Notes under the pieces: generated by a model
What the model saw: the letters and a program-made list of their open reading frames with translations, nothing else
Database searches by the model: none
Told to the model about the DNA's origin: nothing
From: Silvania confinis
GTDB taxonomy: Bacteria; Pseudomonadota; Gammaproteobacteria; Enterobacterales; Enterobacteriaceae
Assembly (NCBI RefSeq): GCF_025564085.1
Contig: NZ_JAMGZJ010000077.1
Span: forward strand, 248,001-312,000
DNA length: 64,000 nucleotides
Direction of reading: 5' to 3'
Made by a program: the position numbers and the translations under genes
Shown here: positions 50,985 to 60,734 of the stretch, piece by piece
How positions within the stretch are numbered: position 1 is the first letter of the stretch
How the letters are laid out: each line of letters begins with the position of its first letter

Positions 50985-51884
50985 TTAATTGCCTTTATTC
51001 ATTTTCTTTTGAAATGCATCTGCGATAGCCTTCCACACAACACCCACTGACTTCAGTTTATGTTTAGAATAAATGATTTCAAATACGATATTTTTGGCTG
51101 AGTGGAAGAAAAGATGATATCTGTATTTAAATGAATAATTAGAGTACACCATCAAGTATAAGGCATTTCTAATTTTATAATAATTTCTGAACGAATTATG
51201 TATAGTGACATTTCTACCAGCAAAATTCTTCTGACCATAACCTAATTCATGAGAAATCATTACCGACGGCGTTTGCACAACGAGATATCCTTTAGAATGC
51301 GCTCGCCAGCACCACTCGGTATCGACCCAATCGATGAACAGGTCTTCACGAAATGGACCTACAGCTTCCCAGGCATGTTTAGAAATTAGCATCCCGGAGG
51401 CGATGACATGTGAAGGAAACAGATCATCTGAGTCGCTGGTAGCAATCACTTTGCGGCTTGTGAAAGTGTCCAGTGTAACCGAAGGGTGAATATGGCCTGT
51501 ACGATGGTCTTTAAAAAATGGTGAGCAGCAACCAATTTTATTTCCAGACTCAAGATTATGCTTTTCATAGTGCGTAATCAAAGTACCTACAGAATTTTCA
51601 GGGAAAATCGTATCCTGATCTGAGAAAAAGAGATAATTAAGCTGTGGATTTTGAAGCGCTATTTCAGCACCATGGTTTTGTGCAAAAGCAATACCTTTGT
51701 TGTCATTCAACAACACAATGTCTACGTTCGGTTCTGCTATCTCATTTAAAACATCACAGTCGGTTGAACCATTATCTATAACAAGGACATTATCGACCTG
51801 TTTGATTAAGGACATAATGCAATTTAGAATTTTATTTTTATCAGGATTGTATGTAATTACAATTGCTGTGACGCCATTACTCAT
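50985..51884 (-). CDS. Family 2 glycosyltransferase (rhamnosyltransferase-like)
   Basis: A 299-residue GT-A enzyme resembling the WbbL/RfbF rhamnosyltransferase group. The N-terminus reads TAIVITYNPDKNKILNCI, the metal-binding motif is FFSDQDTIFP near residues 91-100, and FIDWVDTEWCWRA near residue 185 is the acceptor/catalytic region. It overlaps the polymerase gene by eight bases. The donor sugar is uncertain for the same reason as its neighbour. Confidence 0.82.
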   Translation of the reverse strand: MSNGVTAIVITYNPDKNKILNCIMSLIKQVDNVLVIDNGSTDCDVLNEIAEPNVDIVLLNDNKGIAFAQNHGAEIALQNPQLNYLFFSDQDTIFPENSVGTLITHYEKHNLESGNKIGCCSPFFKDHRTGHIHPSVTLDTFTSRKVIATSDSDDLFPSHVIASGMLISKHAWEAVGPFREDLFIDWVDTEWCWRAHSKGYLVVQTPSVMISHELGYGQKNFAGRNVTIHNSFRNYYKIRNALYLMVYSNYSFKYRYHLFFHSAKNIVFEIIYSKHKLKSVGVVWKAIADAFQKKMNKGN

Positions 51885-52827
51885 TCAAAACTCCAAACAT
51901 TACATGATAATAAAATGCCATATAAGATATTATAACTATTTTCATCAAAAATATTAGAATAGTTCTTTTTTCTCTAGCAGAAATTACGCTGGCCGTAACC
52001 ATTAAGAAGAAATAGGCTTCAAGCACTCTAAATGCGGTTACCGGTAAAGAATACATAACAAAAATCATATATTGCAAAAATGCGAACGCGAAAAAATTAA
52101 TGAAATATTTTCTCGTCGGAACTTTAAATTCCGGAATAGAAATCAAAAACCATGTGATAAACGTTAGTGATAATGAATTCAGAAGGTTTACATCACCATC
52201 ATTACCAATTTTTTGACCAATCCCGTAATTACGAATTATTGAAATAAGCGTATCTGCATTACCCGATAGATAAATGAGAACAAAAACACCCGCAATCGCA
52301 TTCCCTATAATCCGTGCTTTCCTCCAATGAACATAAGGGTACAATAAGAGAAAAGGTAGTGCTGACCAGTGCGCTGTTATTGCAATAAAGACAGAGATAT
52401 AGAATGGTGTTAATCTTTTATTAAAAAGATAATAAATTGAAAACATCAGAATAGAAATACACAATCCATTTCTGATTTGTGTGTAATCTAAGATCCAACA
52501 TGATACAAAGGCATAATACAGTAAAAATATTATTAGCCCTTGCTTACTTTTTGTATTCTTTACAAAGAACGAAGTCTTGATAACCAGTGAAATAAGTAAA
52601 ACGGTGAAAATAATCAATTGATAACTGTTCGTCAGTGCTAGTAGAATACGATAGAACAATTCAAGTTGAACTTCATCAGCCGCGCTACCAGAAAAAATAG
52701 CTTTATAGTTTTCATAATCTCGACTCAAGCCAAAAAATTGAGTGTTAGACATGAAGAAACTCAAAACTAACGTTCCAAGCACTGCGAAAAAAACCAGATT
52801 AACAATGTTTTCTTTATTTTCTTTCAT
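51877..52827 (-). CDS. wzy: O-antigen polymerase Wzy (EpsG family)
   Basis: A 316-residue integral membrane protein with roughly ten segments and the EpsG-like pattern DYENYKAIF in the first external loop and YTQIRNGLCISILMFS in the centre. It lies between a flippase and glycosyltransferases, where a Wzy is required, and no other polymerase candidate exists in the locus. It would polymerise O-units at the periplasmic face under WzzB control. Very AT-rich. Confidence 0.78.
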   Translation of the reverse strand: MKENKENIVNLVFFAVLGTLVLSFFMSNTQFFGLSRDYENYKAIFSGSAADEVQLELFYRILLALTNSYQLIIFTVLLISLVIKTSFFVKNTKSKQGLIIFLLYYAFVSCWILDYTQIRNGLCISILMFSIYYLFNKRLTPFYISVFIAITAHWSALPFLLLYPYVHWRKARIIGNAIAGVFVLIYLSGNADTLISIIRNYGIGQKIGNDGDVNLLNSLSLTFITWFLISIPEFKVPTRKYFINFFAFAFLQYMIFVMYSLPVTAFRVLEAYFFLMVTASVISAREKRTILIFLMKIVIISYMAFYYHVMFGVLNE

Positions 52828-52872
52828 GAATTCGCATCAGTTGTGATAACTCATTGATACAATAATCCAGAG

Positions 52873-53802
52873 TTATAGAGTCTTATTGTTATCGAGTGTT
52901 TTACTGAAGAATAATTTCATTTCTTCAAGACACCTTCTAACACGCTCAACGCTTAACTCATGCTCTTTGATCAGATGTTGTTCTACCCTATCCTTAGTGC
53001 TATTTGCCCACAGTTGCTGGGCATCACTAAATCCATAAGAAAGCCCATATCGATCTTCAACATTTGGGTACCACTGCTCGATCGTTACATCGTCACCCGG
53101 GACAACGTAGGATGCACAGCCGCTTAATACTGCAAATAGTGAATAGGCAGTATAATCATCATAGCAAATGAACTTTTGAGATCGCTTAAATATATCAGCT
53201 GTTTCTTTATGATTAAGCCCATCTACACAAACTGAATTTTCTGGATGAACTTTCTTCTTATAACCACCTTTTCGAATCATGTGACAACACTCAATATCTC
53301 TAATGACTTCATCATCTTTCTTATAAATATCTAGCGGATAAAAGATAATTTTCATTTCATTAGTAGAAAGAGTGGAGCCTTCATTTTCGAAATCATCGAT
53401 TGCCGTATTGAATTTAAAGTACAGTTCATTACGTCCGTAATCAAATTTACCAGTATGGAAACCTGGCTGATGAAGGAACCATCGCACGACATTATTTGCA
53501 CCTAAAGGATTACCCAATACAATTTCTGGATAAATGACAATATAATCGTCTGCAATCTGCTGCCTGGTGATTATTGGTGTATTCCAGCTACTATTAACAC
53601 GATACTCACGCTGTAGTTTTAACAACCACTTCGCCTGGCTAAATAACTTCCTCAGGCCTCCAGCAACAAGATACTCCGGTAATAAAGGCGTGATAAAAGC
53701 TGAGCCCAATTTATTCTCATTAATAATATCACAGAGCCGATGTAACACTATAGCTCCACCGCTATTTTCATCGAAAGTGGGAGCGCAGATAACAATTTTC
53801 AT
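52873..53802 (-). CDS. Putative GT-B glycosyltransferase of unfamiliar family
   Basis: A 309-residue soluble protein. The N-terminus KIVICAPTFDENSGGAIVLHRLCDIIN has the glycine-rich opening loop of GT-B enzymes. The C-terminal half contains FICYDDYTAYSLFAVLSGCASYVVPGD (read in parts), like a nucleotide-sugar-binding alpha/beta/alpha motif but without the usual EX7E. I cannot name the family; it has a loose resemblance to WavQ-like LPS enzymes. Its ATG overlaps the wzx stop (TAATG). Sugar and linkage cannot be predicted. Confidence 0.6.
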   Translation of the reverse strand: MKIVICAPTFDENSGGAIVLHRLCDIINENKLGSAFITPLLPEYLVAGGLRKLFSQAKWLLKLQREYRVNSSWNTPIITRQQIADDYIVIYPEIVLGNPLGANNVVRWFLHQPGFHTGKFDYGRNELYFKFNTAIDDFENEGSTLSTNEMKIIFYPLDIYKKDDEVIRDIECCHMIRKGGYKKKVHPENSVCVDGLNHKETADIFKRSQKFICYDDYTAYSLFAVLSGCASYVVPGDDVTIEQWYPNVEDRYGLSYGFSDAQQLWANSTKDRVEQHLIKEHELSVERVRRCLEEMKLFFSKTLDNNKTL

Positions 53803-55328
53803 TAATTTACTCGTAAAACACCAGGTTTAATTATCTTATTGATAAGCATTAAATAACAGAAAGATATAATCACTGCTGCCATACCAATGCCTAATAAAGA
53901 AAAGAAAAGCAAAACAGGTTCATTCATCATTGGGCTCACATCAACCCGGTCAAAACACATAAAGTACAGTGTATTTATCACTATCAACGGAGCCATTTTA
54001 AATGCAATCGGGTAAAGTCCTTTATGGAAGAACTTATTAAAGACATACCCTCCCCACATCACGAATAGAAAAATGGAGTTTACTAAGTAGAATCGGGAGG
54101 TACCTTCTCCCAAATAATATTTGGCCATATAGAAATTTACAGGGACGATAACAATACTAAAAGCCGCATAGACAATGGTATGTAACTTTAACTTCCCTAT
54201 ACTGTATAGGATTAAGAATATAAAGTTAGAATAGACCGCAAACACCCCTCCCATGAATAACCACGGAAGATAATTTGATATGCTTACAGCCAAATCATTG
54301 TCACGCGTCCACAAGTAGACTAATTCTCTGGAATGGAAAAACAAAAATATCGCTAAAGGCAGCGTTAATAACAATATAAAGTCAAAGCTCTTATTAAACA
54401 TATTGCTATAAGATTGATAGTTCTTTCTATAAAATAGCCCAGTCAATCTTGGTTGTAGGAACTGGTTTAGCGGATCACTCAGTACCGCCAACATACTCAC
54501 AAATGATATAGCCACGGTGTAATGAGCATATTCAGCAAGAGGTAAATATTTAGCTAACGCAAGTTTATCTGACTGATTGACTAAAACCCACAGAATAGAA
54601 AGAACTGAAAGTTGAAGAGCAAACAACAGAATCGTTCTAAAACTATCAGAGACTATTTCACCATCATTCAAGTTAGACTCTTTACTTTGCGCTTTAATAG
54701 TCGTTAAGGTTCTTAAGCCAAAATAAATAATCATAATGCTATTAACAACTGCAAATAAAAGTTGCAACTTGAAATAAAGCACTATCCCATCATTACTAAT
54801 GATTAAGAAGTAATATACCGCGACTTGTGACAATGTCATATAAATGACATTAATCGTTGTTAACAACACCTGTCTTTCATTAGCCAGCAATATACTTCGA
54901 AACGGGCCCTGTATATATTTAACAGAGAATATCATCAGCATTAATGCTATTGATTGTGAAATTGTTGAAGTCGGTAGTTTCGAGTTTAACATTCCGACCA
55001 ACGAGTCTGAAAAGAAATGTCCGTATAACCAGATCACCGCCGAGATACATAAAAAAAACAATATTGCTTTATAAAAAATCTTGACGAAATTCTCGAATTC
55101 TTTTTTATTGTTTTTGCTTAGTATGGCTTGTCTTGTTAGGACACCACCGATTCCAGCATCAAAGATGCTCAGGCAGGCCTGCACCACAACGAAATAACCA
55201 ATGAGACCATATGACTCGTTGCCTAAAAAATTGATAAGGAACGGAATCATCACAACTGCTATTACTGCGGTGTATATCCGAGCGATGTAGATATAACTAA
55301 GTACCCATATATCTTTATTTATTTTCAT
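53802..55328 (-). CDS. wzx: O-antigen flippase Wzx
   Basis: A 508-residue polysaccharide transporter of the MOP superfamily with about 12-14 membrane segments. The N-terminus IWVLSYIYIARIYTAVIAVVMIPFLINFLG and GLIGYFVVVQACLSIFDAGIGGVL are typical of Wzx. It flips undecaprenyl-linked O-units to the periplasm. It is strongly AT-rich, like the whole central O-antigen block, and unlike the distinct colanic acid flippase wzxC at the right window end. Confidence 0.85.
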   Translation of the reverse strand: MKINKDIWVLSYIYIARIYTAVIAVVMIPFLINFLGNESYGLIGYFVVVQACLSIFDAGIGGVLTRQAILSKNNKKEFENFVKIFYKAILFFLCISAVIWLYGHFFSDSLVGMLNSKLPTSTISQSIALMLMIFSVKYIQGPFRSILLANERQVLLTTINVIYMTLSQVAVYYFLIISNDGIVLYFKLQLLFAVVNSIMIIYFGLRTLTTIKAQSKESNLNDGEIVSDSFRTILLFALQLSVLSILWVLVNQSDKLALAKYLPLAEYAHYTVAISFVSMLAVLSDPLNQFLQPRLTGLFYRKNYQSYSNMFNKSFDFILLLTLPLAIFLFFHSRELVYLWTRDNDLAVSISNYLPWLFMGGVFAVYSNFIFLILYSIGKLKLHTIVYAAFSIVIVPVNFYMAKYYLGEGTSRFYLVNSIFLFVMWGGYVFNKFFHKGLYPIAFKMAPLIVINTLYFMCFDRVDVSPMMNEPVLLFFSLLGIGMAAVIISFCYLMLINKIIKPGVLRVN

Positions 55329-55365
55329 TTTATATCTTTAAATGGAGGGCAACCCTCCATTTTTG

Positions 55366-56490
55366 TTATGCAAAACAGGCAGCAATACTTTCGCAAATAT
55401 AATCCACTTGCTCCAGAGTTAACTCGTAGAACATAGGCAAACGAAGTAATGTATCCTGGAATTTATCACTATTAGGCAGATCGATCAGATCATTGTTTTG
55501 CAAGAAATAATCGCTTTTATGAAGAGATAAATAATGGAAAACAGAGTATATACCGCGTTTTTTAAGTTCTTCGATTAAACCTGAGCGATCTTCAACGCTG
55601 TTGCAAATAATGTAAAACATATGTGCATTATTCGTTGCGTAATCGAAGAGGACTGGAAGTTCTATTTTCCCCTGTTGCTGGAGAGTTTTAAGATTCGATT
55701 CATAACGCTGCCAGATTTCTTTTCTTCGGGCTTGAATATCATCCAGATTCTCAAGTTGTCCATACAAATAAGCAGCATTCAACTCAGATGGAAGAAATGA
55801 CGAGCCAATATCCACCCATCCGTATTTATTCACTTCGCCGCGGAAAAATGATGCCCGGTTAGTGCCTTTTTCACGAATAACTTCCGCTCTGGCGATAAGA
55901 TTTTCATCATTAATCACCAGCATCCCGCCTTCTCCTGAAATGATATTTTTGGTTTCATGGAAGGAAAAAGCTGATAGTGCACCAAAGGATCCAAGCGGCT
56001 TTCCTTTATAGAAGGAATCAACCGCCTGCGCAGCATCCTCAACCAAAGGAATATTATGCTTTTTGGAAATTGCTGTGATCTTGTCCATGTCACATGCTAC
56101 ACCCGCATAGTGCACGACGATGATCGCCTTGGTTTTACTGGTGATATTGTTTTCAATTTCTTGATAATCAATATTAGGATGTTCTTCAGCGCTATCCACA
56201 AAACGAATATTAGCCCCGCGTAATACAAACGCATTGACTGTGGATACGAATGTATATGAAGGAGAGATAACCTCATCGCCAGGCTTGATATCTAACAGAA
56301 TTGCTGCCATTTCCAGGGCATCTGTACATGATGTGGTCAGTAAAACTTTTTTAAAACCATATCGTTGTTCAAAATACTCACTACACTTTTTGGTGTAGTA
56401 TCCATCCCCAGACAATTTTCCTTTTTTGATAGCATCGGCAATATAATCTAACTCAACGCCTGCAAGGTAGGGTTTATTAAACGGGATCAT
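55366..56490 (-). CDS. dTDP-4-amino-4,6-dideoxyhexose transaminase (WecE-like)
   Basis: A 374-residue DegT/DnrJ/EryC1-family sugar aminotransferase. The PLP Lys is Lys181 in FSFHETKN; SYTFVSTVNAFVLRGA and VEDAAQAV are cofactor-site motifs. Overall it closely resembles E. coli WecE (RffA), which converts dTDP-4-keto-6-deoxyglucose to dTDP-Fuc4N. With rmlB just upstream supplying the keto sugar, this predicts a 4-amino-4,6-dideoxyhexose in the O-antigen. C4 stereochemistry (Fuc4N or Qui4N) cannot be fixed from sequence alone. It is less AT-rich than its distal neighbours. Confidence 0.85.
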   Translation of the reverse strand: MIPFNKPYLAGVELDYIADAIKKGKLSGDGYYTKKCSEYFEQRYGFKKVLLTTSCTDALEMAAILLDIKPGDEVISPSYTFVSTVNAFVLRGANIRFVDSAEEHPNIDYQEIENNITSKTKAIIVVHYAGVACDMDKITAISKKHNIPLVEDAAQAVDSFYKGKPLGSFGALSAFSFHETKNIISGEGGMLVINDENLIARAEVIREKGTNRASFFRGEVNKYGWVDIGSSFLPSELNAAYLYGQLENLDDIQARRKEIWQRYESNLKTLQQQGKIELPVLFDYATNNAHMFYIICNSVEDRSGLIEELKKRGIYSVFHYLSLHKSDYFLQNNDLIDLPNSDKFQDTLLRLPMFYELTLEQVDYICESIAACFA

Positions 56491-56616
56491 TGTATTTCCT
56501 TAACATAATTTTCAAACGTTCAGTTGTATTATTTTTGCCAATAACAAATTAACGAACTTAGAAGAGTGACTTATTTGTTCCTGTACACGCTTTCATTTCA
56601 TCATCTCTTTAATGTG

Positions 56617-56639
56617 AAAATGCCCGCAAACGGGCATTT
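56617..56639 (-). terminator. Possible terminator after the rmlB/rmlD relic
   Basis: The stem AAATGCCCG / CGGGCATTT (56618-56626 with 56631-56639) is followed on the minus strand by a short T run. It may reduce read-through from rmlB unless RfaH acts. Confidence 0.65.
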
Positions 56640-56654
56640 AAATGCGTTTCACAC

Positions 56655-56804
56655 TCAGCCTTGTCGTGCCGCAGCAATCCCTTCGAAATCACCGCACTTT
56701 TCTGTTGAGTGAATACCAACAGCAACATAATTACGCGAGGTGCCCAGTGAACAGAGGAGTTCCCGCTCTGCCTGTTCTGTTTCACCAGACAGGAAGATAC
56801 TCAT
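56655..56804 (-). pseudogene. rmlD: Truncated rmlD relic (dTDP-4-dehydrorhamnose reductase)
   Basis: A 49-codon frame starts on the last base of the rmlB stop (TAATG), just where rmlD begins in rhamnose clusters. It aligns without gaps to the first 40 residues of RmlD: M.I.L.G...Q...EL..SL then N..A...HST..CGDF. The next codons (EGIAA) still resemble RmlD, then a stop comes after RQG. The Rossmann glycine motif is degraded (SGETEQA in place of GKNGQVG). About 250 residues of the normal protein are missing. It is almost certainly non-functional. Confidence 0.8.
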
Positions 56805-57889
56805 TACTGACGTTCCCCGTAATTCTGCTCAATCCACGACTGATAATTGCCGCTTTTCACATTCTCAACCCACTGGGAGTTAGCCAGATACCATTCCACC
56901 GTTTTACGAATCCCGCTTTCAAATGTCTCCTGCGGTTTCCAGCCCAGCGCCTGGTTAATCTTCTCAGCATCAATGGCGTAACGGCGGTCATGCCCCGGGC
57001 GGTCAGTCACATAGGTGATCTGATCGCGATAAGAACCCTCTTTCGGCACAATTTCATCAAGCAGATCGCAAATGGTATGCACCACTTCAAGGTTTTGCTT
57101 CTCATTATGGCCGCCAATGTTGTAGGTCTCACCCACAACGCCAGTCGTCACCACGGTATATAACGCACGCGCATGATCCTCAACGTACAGCCAGTCGCGA
57201 ATCTGATCGCCCTTACCGTAAATCGGCAACGCTTTGCCGTCCAGCGCGTTCAGGATCACCAGCGGGATCAATTTTTCCGGGAAGTGATAAGGGCCGTAGT
57301 TATTGGAGCAATTAGTGACAATGGTCGGGAATCCGTAGGTACGTAACCATGCCCGCACCAGGTGGTCGCTCGATGCTTTAGACGCTGAATACGGGCTGCT
57401 CGGCGCATAAGCCGTTTCTTCAGTAAACAGCGGCAGTACCGTACCGGCAGAATGCTCATCAGGATGCGGCAGATCGCCATACACTTCGTCAGTGGATATG
57501 TGATGGAAGCGAAACGCCTGTTTCACCTCTGCAGTCAACGTAGACCAATAGGCTCTGGCGGCTTCGAGCAGCACATAGGTTCCGACAATATTGGTCTCGA
57601 TAAACGCAGCCGGCCCGGTAATAGAGCGGTCAACGTGGCTTTCTGCTGCCAGGTGCATAACCGCATCCGGTTTGTGCGTCGCAAAAATACGTTCCATCGC
57701 CGCTTTATCGCAGATATCAGCATGTTCGAAAACGTAACGCTGGCTGCTGTTCACTTCTGCCAGTGATTCCAGATTACCGGCGTAGGTCAATTTATCGACA
57801 TTAACCACTTCATCCTGAGTGTTTTGAATAATATGTCGTACAACCGCAGAGCCAATAAAACCAGCACCACCCGTAACAAGAATTTTCAC
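56804..57889 (-). CDS. rmlB: dTDP-glucose 4,6-dehydratase
   Basis: Converts dTDP-glucose to dTDP-4-keto-6-deoxyglucose with bound NAD+. 361 residues as in E. coli RfbB. Motifs: [10 protein letters not shown] at 7-16, catalytic DEV in ISTDEVYGD near 134-136, and Tyr167/Lys171 in PYSASKASS. The start is GTG, as in other rfbB genes. It is the first gene behind the JUMPstart element. The usual partners rmlD, rmlA and rmlC are absent except for an rmlD relic, so its product is available to the transaminase downstream. Confidence 0.96.
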   Translation of the reverse strand: MKILVTGGAGFIGSAVVRHIIQNTQDEVVNVDKLTYAGNLESLAEVNSSQRYVFEHADICDKAAMERIFATHKPDAVMHLAAESHVDRSITGPAAFIETNIVGTYVLLEAARAYWSTLTAEVKQAFRFHHISTDEVYGDLPHPDEHSAGTVLPLFTEETAYAPSSPYSASKASSDHLVRAWLRTYGFPTIVTNCSNNYGPYHFPEKLIPLVILNALDGKALPIYGKGDQIRDWLYVEDHARALYTVVTTGVVGETYNIGGHNEKQNLEVVHTICDLLDEIVPKEGSYRDQITYVTDRPGHDRRYAIDAEKINQALGWKPQETFESGIRKTVEWYLANSQWVENVKSGNYQSWIEQNYGERQ

Positions 57890-57965
57890 GCGTTAATTTC
57901 CGTTAAATAAAGAGATCGGATAATGAATTCAGGAACGGTATTTGAGCACCATGCCAGAAAACAAC

Positions 57966-58004
57966 CACGCTACCGCCCCTGGCTTAACAGCTACCAGAGC
58001 ACTG
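57966..58004 (-). promoter_or_regulatory. JUMPstart element with ops site
   Basis: The minus strand carries the 39-base JUMPstart, starting CAGTGCTCTGG and ending with the ops core GGCGGTAGCGTG (57977-57966). RNA polymerase pauses here and loads RfaH, which suppresses termination across the long AT-rich O-antigen operon. Confidence 0.95.
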
Positions 58005-58182
58005 AGCAGGGTCAGAATGTGGACTTTTTGCAGTAAAATGCCAGCAAAGAGCCGGCAGGTACATCTGCAAGTCAGCCAATAATTGTCGTATTAAATGCCT
58101 GTAGAAACAAGGGAAAAAAGCAGGCTTACAATACAAAAAAGTAGCAGTTAACTGGCTGAAATTTAAGAATATATTTAGAAAC

Positions 58183-58241
58183 AAAAAACGGCAGTGGCAT
58201 TCACGCAGACTATCAAAGTCTCTGAATGCCCCCTGCCGTTT
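58183..58241 (-). terminator. Terminator of galF
   Basis: A long imperfect hairpin with the outer stem AAACGGCAG / CTGCCGTTT (58186-58194 with 58233-58241), an inner GGCATTC / GAATGCC stem and T residues on the minus strand. Confidence 0.85.
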
Positions 58242-58261
58242 CGTATACAACCAAGCGGATA

Positions 58262-59158
58262 TTACTCGCTGGTTAATAATTTCTTCATACTTTCCCGGAA
58301 CTTCTGCCCTTCTTTCAGGTTACGCAGGCCGTACTGCACAAAAGCTTGCATATAGCCGATTTTCTTACCGCAGTCGTAGCTGTCGCCGGTCATCAGCATC
58401 GCATCTACAGACTGCTTCTTCGCCATTTCCGCGATAGCATCTGTCAACTGAATACGATCCCAGGCGCCTGGCTCGGTTTTTTCCAGTTCTGCCCAGATCT
58501 CAGCATTCAGGACGTAACGGCCCACGGCCATCAGATCGGAATCGAGGGTCTGCGGCTGATCCGGTTTCTCGATAAACTCAACGATGCGGCTGACTTTACC
58601 TTCGGAATCGAGCGGCTCTTTGGTCTGAATAACGGAGTATTCGGACAGATCGCCGTGCATGCGCTTCGCGAGTACCTGGCTGCGGCCAGTTTCGTTGAAA
58701 CGCGCTACCATTGCCGCAAGGTTATAACGCAGCGGATCGGCTGTGGCGTTATCCAGAATAATGTCCGGCAGCACAACCACAAACGGGTTATCACCCACAA
58801 CCGGACGTGCACACAGAATAGAGTGACCCAGACCCAGCGGTTGCGCCTGGCGTACGTTCATAATAGTGACGCCTGGCGGGCAGATCGATTGCACTTCCGC
58901 CAGCAGCTGACGCTTAACGCGCTGCTCCAGAAGGGCTTCAAGTTCGTAGGAGGTGTCGAAGTGGTTTTCTACCGCATTCTTTGAGGAATGGGTGACCAGA
59001 ACGATTTCTTTGATCCCTGCAGCAACAATCTCGTCGACGATGTACTGAATCATCGGCTTGTCAACGATCGGCAGCATCTCTTTAGGAATGGCTTTTGTGG
59101 CCGGGAGCAAATGCATGCCCAGACCCGCTACCGGAATGACCGCTTTCAAATTAATCAT
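58262..59158 (-). CDS. galF: UTP-glucose-1-phosphate uridylyltransferase-like protein GalF
   Basis: A GalU paralogue of 298 residues marking the left border of O-antigen clusters. The nucleotide-binding loop reads [17 protein letters not shown], with the GMH signature of GalF where GalU has GTR, a change that weakens catalysis. GalF is thought to modulate GalU and UDP-glucose supply. It sits between wcaM and the JUMPstart region as in E. coli. Confidence 0.96.
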   Translation of the reverse strand: MINLKAVIPVAGLGMHLLPATKAIPKEMLPIVDKPMIQYIVDEIVAAGIKEIVLVTHSSKNAVENHFDTSYELEALLEQRVKRQLLAEVQSICPPGVTIMNVRQAQPLGLGHSILCARPVVGDNPFVVVLPDIILDNATADPLRYNLAAMVARFNETGRSQVLAKRMHGDLSEYSVIQTKEPLDSEGKVSRIVEFIEKPDQPQTLDSDLMAVGRYVLNAEIWAELEKTEPGAWDRIQLTDAIAEMAKKQSVDAMLMTGDSYDCGKKIGYMQAFVQYGLRNLKEGQKFRESMKKLLTSE

Positions 59159-59337
59159 GTTTCTTCCACCTTAAAAATGGTTGCCGAATTATAGCTCTTA
59201 AAGCTGTTTTCGCCAGCACGATTTGCTACAACGCTTAAATGGATAGTACGCAGCTATTGCGCATATTACAGTAGTAGCAATCCGAATCGCCCGGCATTAA
59301 TTCCAGGAATCTTCGCAAAGTGCCGTTGGCAAGATAT

Positions 59338-60723
59338 TCAGCGCTTCGGTAGCGCAAAATTCAACCGTTCCGCCTTCACCGTATGCTGATCAATGCGGTC
59401 AATATCGACCGAACTTTGACCGTTCTCATTAACCGCTTTAATGTTCGCCAGTGACAGCAGCGTCTCGTCCTTGGCCATAAACTTACCGCGTACATCTTTG
59501 CGCAGATCAAAATTCAGCGCCAGCGCGGGCCCGAGGCTCGCATCCTGCATCACCTTGATATTGCGCATAAAAAGATGCTGAGGCTTATTATGCAGTTCCA
59601 GAGAGGCGCGCTTCAATTCCAGATTGGTAATCGACACAAACGAGGTCGCATTGCCGGAGGAGATCTGGATCCCGCGTAATTTCCGCGTGAGATTTTGGTT
59701 ATCCAGATGCATATCGTTGAGGCGGAAATTCTGCGGTATCGACAGGTAATTCCCTTTGATCACGCCGTAGCCAATTAACATCCCCGCGCTGTCGGTCATC
59801 TCCACATTATCGATAACAAAGTTATCACAGCCATATATCGCTACCGTTGCGTTATCGATCCCCGCTTTTTTGCTGAAATCCGGGGTGATATTTCGCGCTT
59901 TCACATTACGAATAATGAAGTGTTTACCGTTCTCGACATGCACCAGCTGGCGGCAATTGCTGCCGGTGATATTGGCCACCACAAAGTTCTTTACCGCCTG
60001 GTCTTCCGGGTAAGTGTTGTCATAGGTACTCCCCGCCAGACCGATGCCGATTCCCCAGTTAATTTTGCCGTTGGTGCAGTCGATATGATCGATAACATGG
60101 TCTGAGATCAGGATATTGCGGTCGTTAATCGCCACGTTCCACTCAATGGCGTCGCCCTGTAGATAGCTAAAATTGCAGTTAGTGATGGTGACGCCATCCA
60201 TCTGGGTATGAAATCCCTGGCGCAAAATCGCATAGTTGGCTTTCGTGACGGTGAGCCTGTCGATCAGCAGGTTACGCATGACTTTCGGTTTTTTGCCGCC
60301 GATGTAGATCTGGGTCACCGGACCATAGCCGCTCATCGCCAGGCCCTGGATCACGCAGTCGGAGCCGCGTACGTCCAGCGTGATATTTTCACTGCGCCCC
60401 CCTCCTTCACCGATAACCTTGCAGCCATCCTGCAGCACCAGCCGCCCTCTTCCGTTACCGGTCAGCGCGCCACGAATGCGCAGCGTTTTGCCTTCGGGGA
60501 TGAAAATGGCGGTATTAATGTTGTCGCAGGTCAACCCGGCCGGTACCACCACCGTGTCGCCTTCGCTAAAAGCCTGCTTAAAGGCCGCGATCCAGTCACG
60601 ACGGTTATACTGGCGAATGTCCACCGTACCGCCCGCCGTCGCGGCCCGCACGCCCACCATAGGGGCTGCCGCCAGCACGCTGCAGGTGGTGACAAATGCG
60701 CGGCGTGTCATTTCTTTCGGCAT
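59338..60723 (-). CDS. wcaM: Colanic acid biosynthesis protein WcaM
   Basis: The last gene of the colanic acid operon; 461 residues (E. coli 464). The N-terminus [21 protein letters not shown] carries a twin-Arg and hydrophobic segment, so export is likely. The rest has short beta-strand repeats ([27 protein letters not shown]) like a right-handed parallel beta-helix, as in polysaccharide lyases or modifying enzymes. Exact function unknown. It follows wcaL by 11 bases. Confidence 0.94.
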   Translation of the reverse strand: MPKEMTRRAFVTTCSVLAAAPMVGVRAATAGGTVDIRQYNRRDWIAAFKQAFSEGDTVVVPAGLTCDNINTAIFIPEGKTLRIRGALTGNGRGRLVLQDGCKVIGEGGGRSENITLDVRGSDCVIQGLAMSGYGPVTQIYIGGKKPKVMRNLLIDRLTVTKANYAILRQGFHTQMDGVTITNCNFSYLQGDAIEWNVAINDRNILISDHVIDHIDCTNGKINWGIGIGLAGSTYDNTYPEDQAVKNFVVANITGSNCRQLVHVENGKHFIIRNVKARNITPDFSKKAGIDNATVAIYGCDNFVIDNVEMTDSAGMLIGYGVIKGNYLSIPQNFRLNDMHLDNQNLTRKLRGIQISSGNATSFVSITNLELKRASLELHNKPQHLFMRNIKVMQDASLGPALALNFDLRKDVRGKFMAKDETLLSLANIKAVNENGQSSVDIDRIDQHTVKAERLNFALPKR

Positions 60724-60734
60724 ACAGCCTCCGT

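Larger units (their letters stand above)
57890..58261. other. Leader region of the O-antigen operon
   Basis: About 370 bases between galF and rmlB. It contains the galF terminator (58183-58241), an AT-rich promoter region (58010-58180), the JUMPstart element (57966-58004), and about 75 bases of leader before rmlB. There is no protein gene. Confidence 0.8.

Noticed and set aside
56642..57163. 173-codon plus-strand frame over rmlB and the rmlD relic
   Set aside because: Antisense to rmlB and the relic; the minus-strand reading is supported by alignment to RmlD and RmlB.
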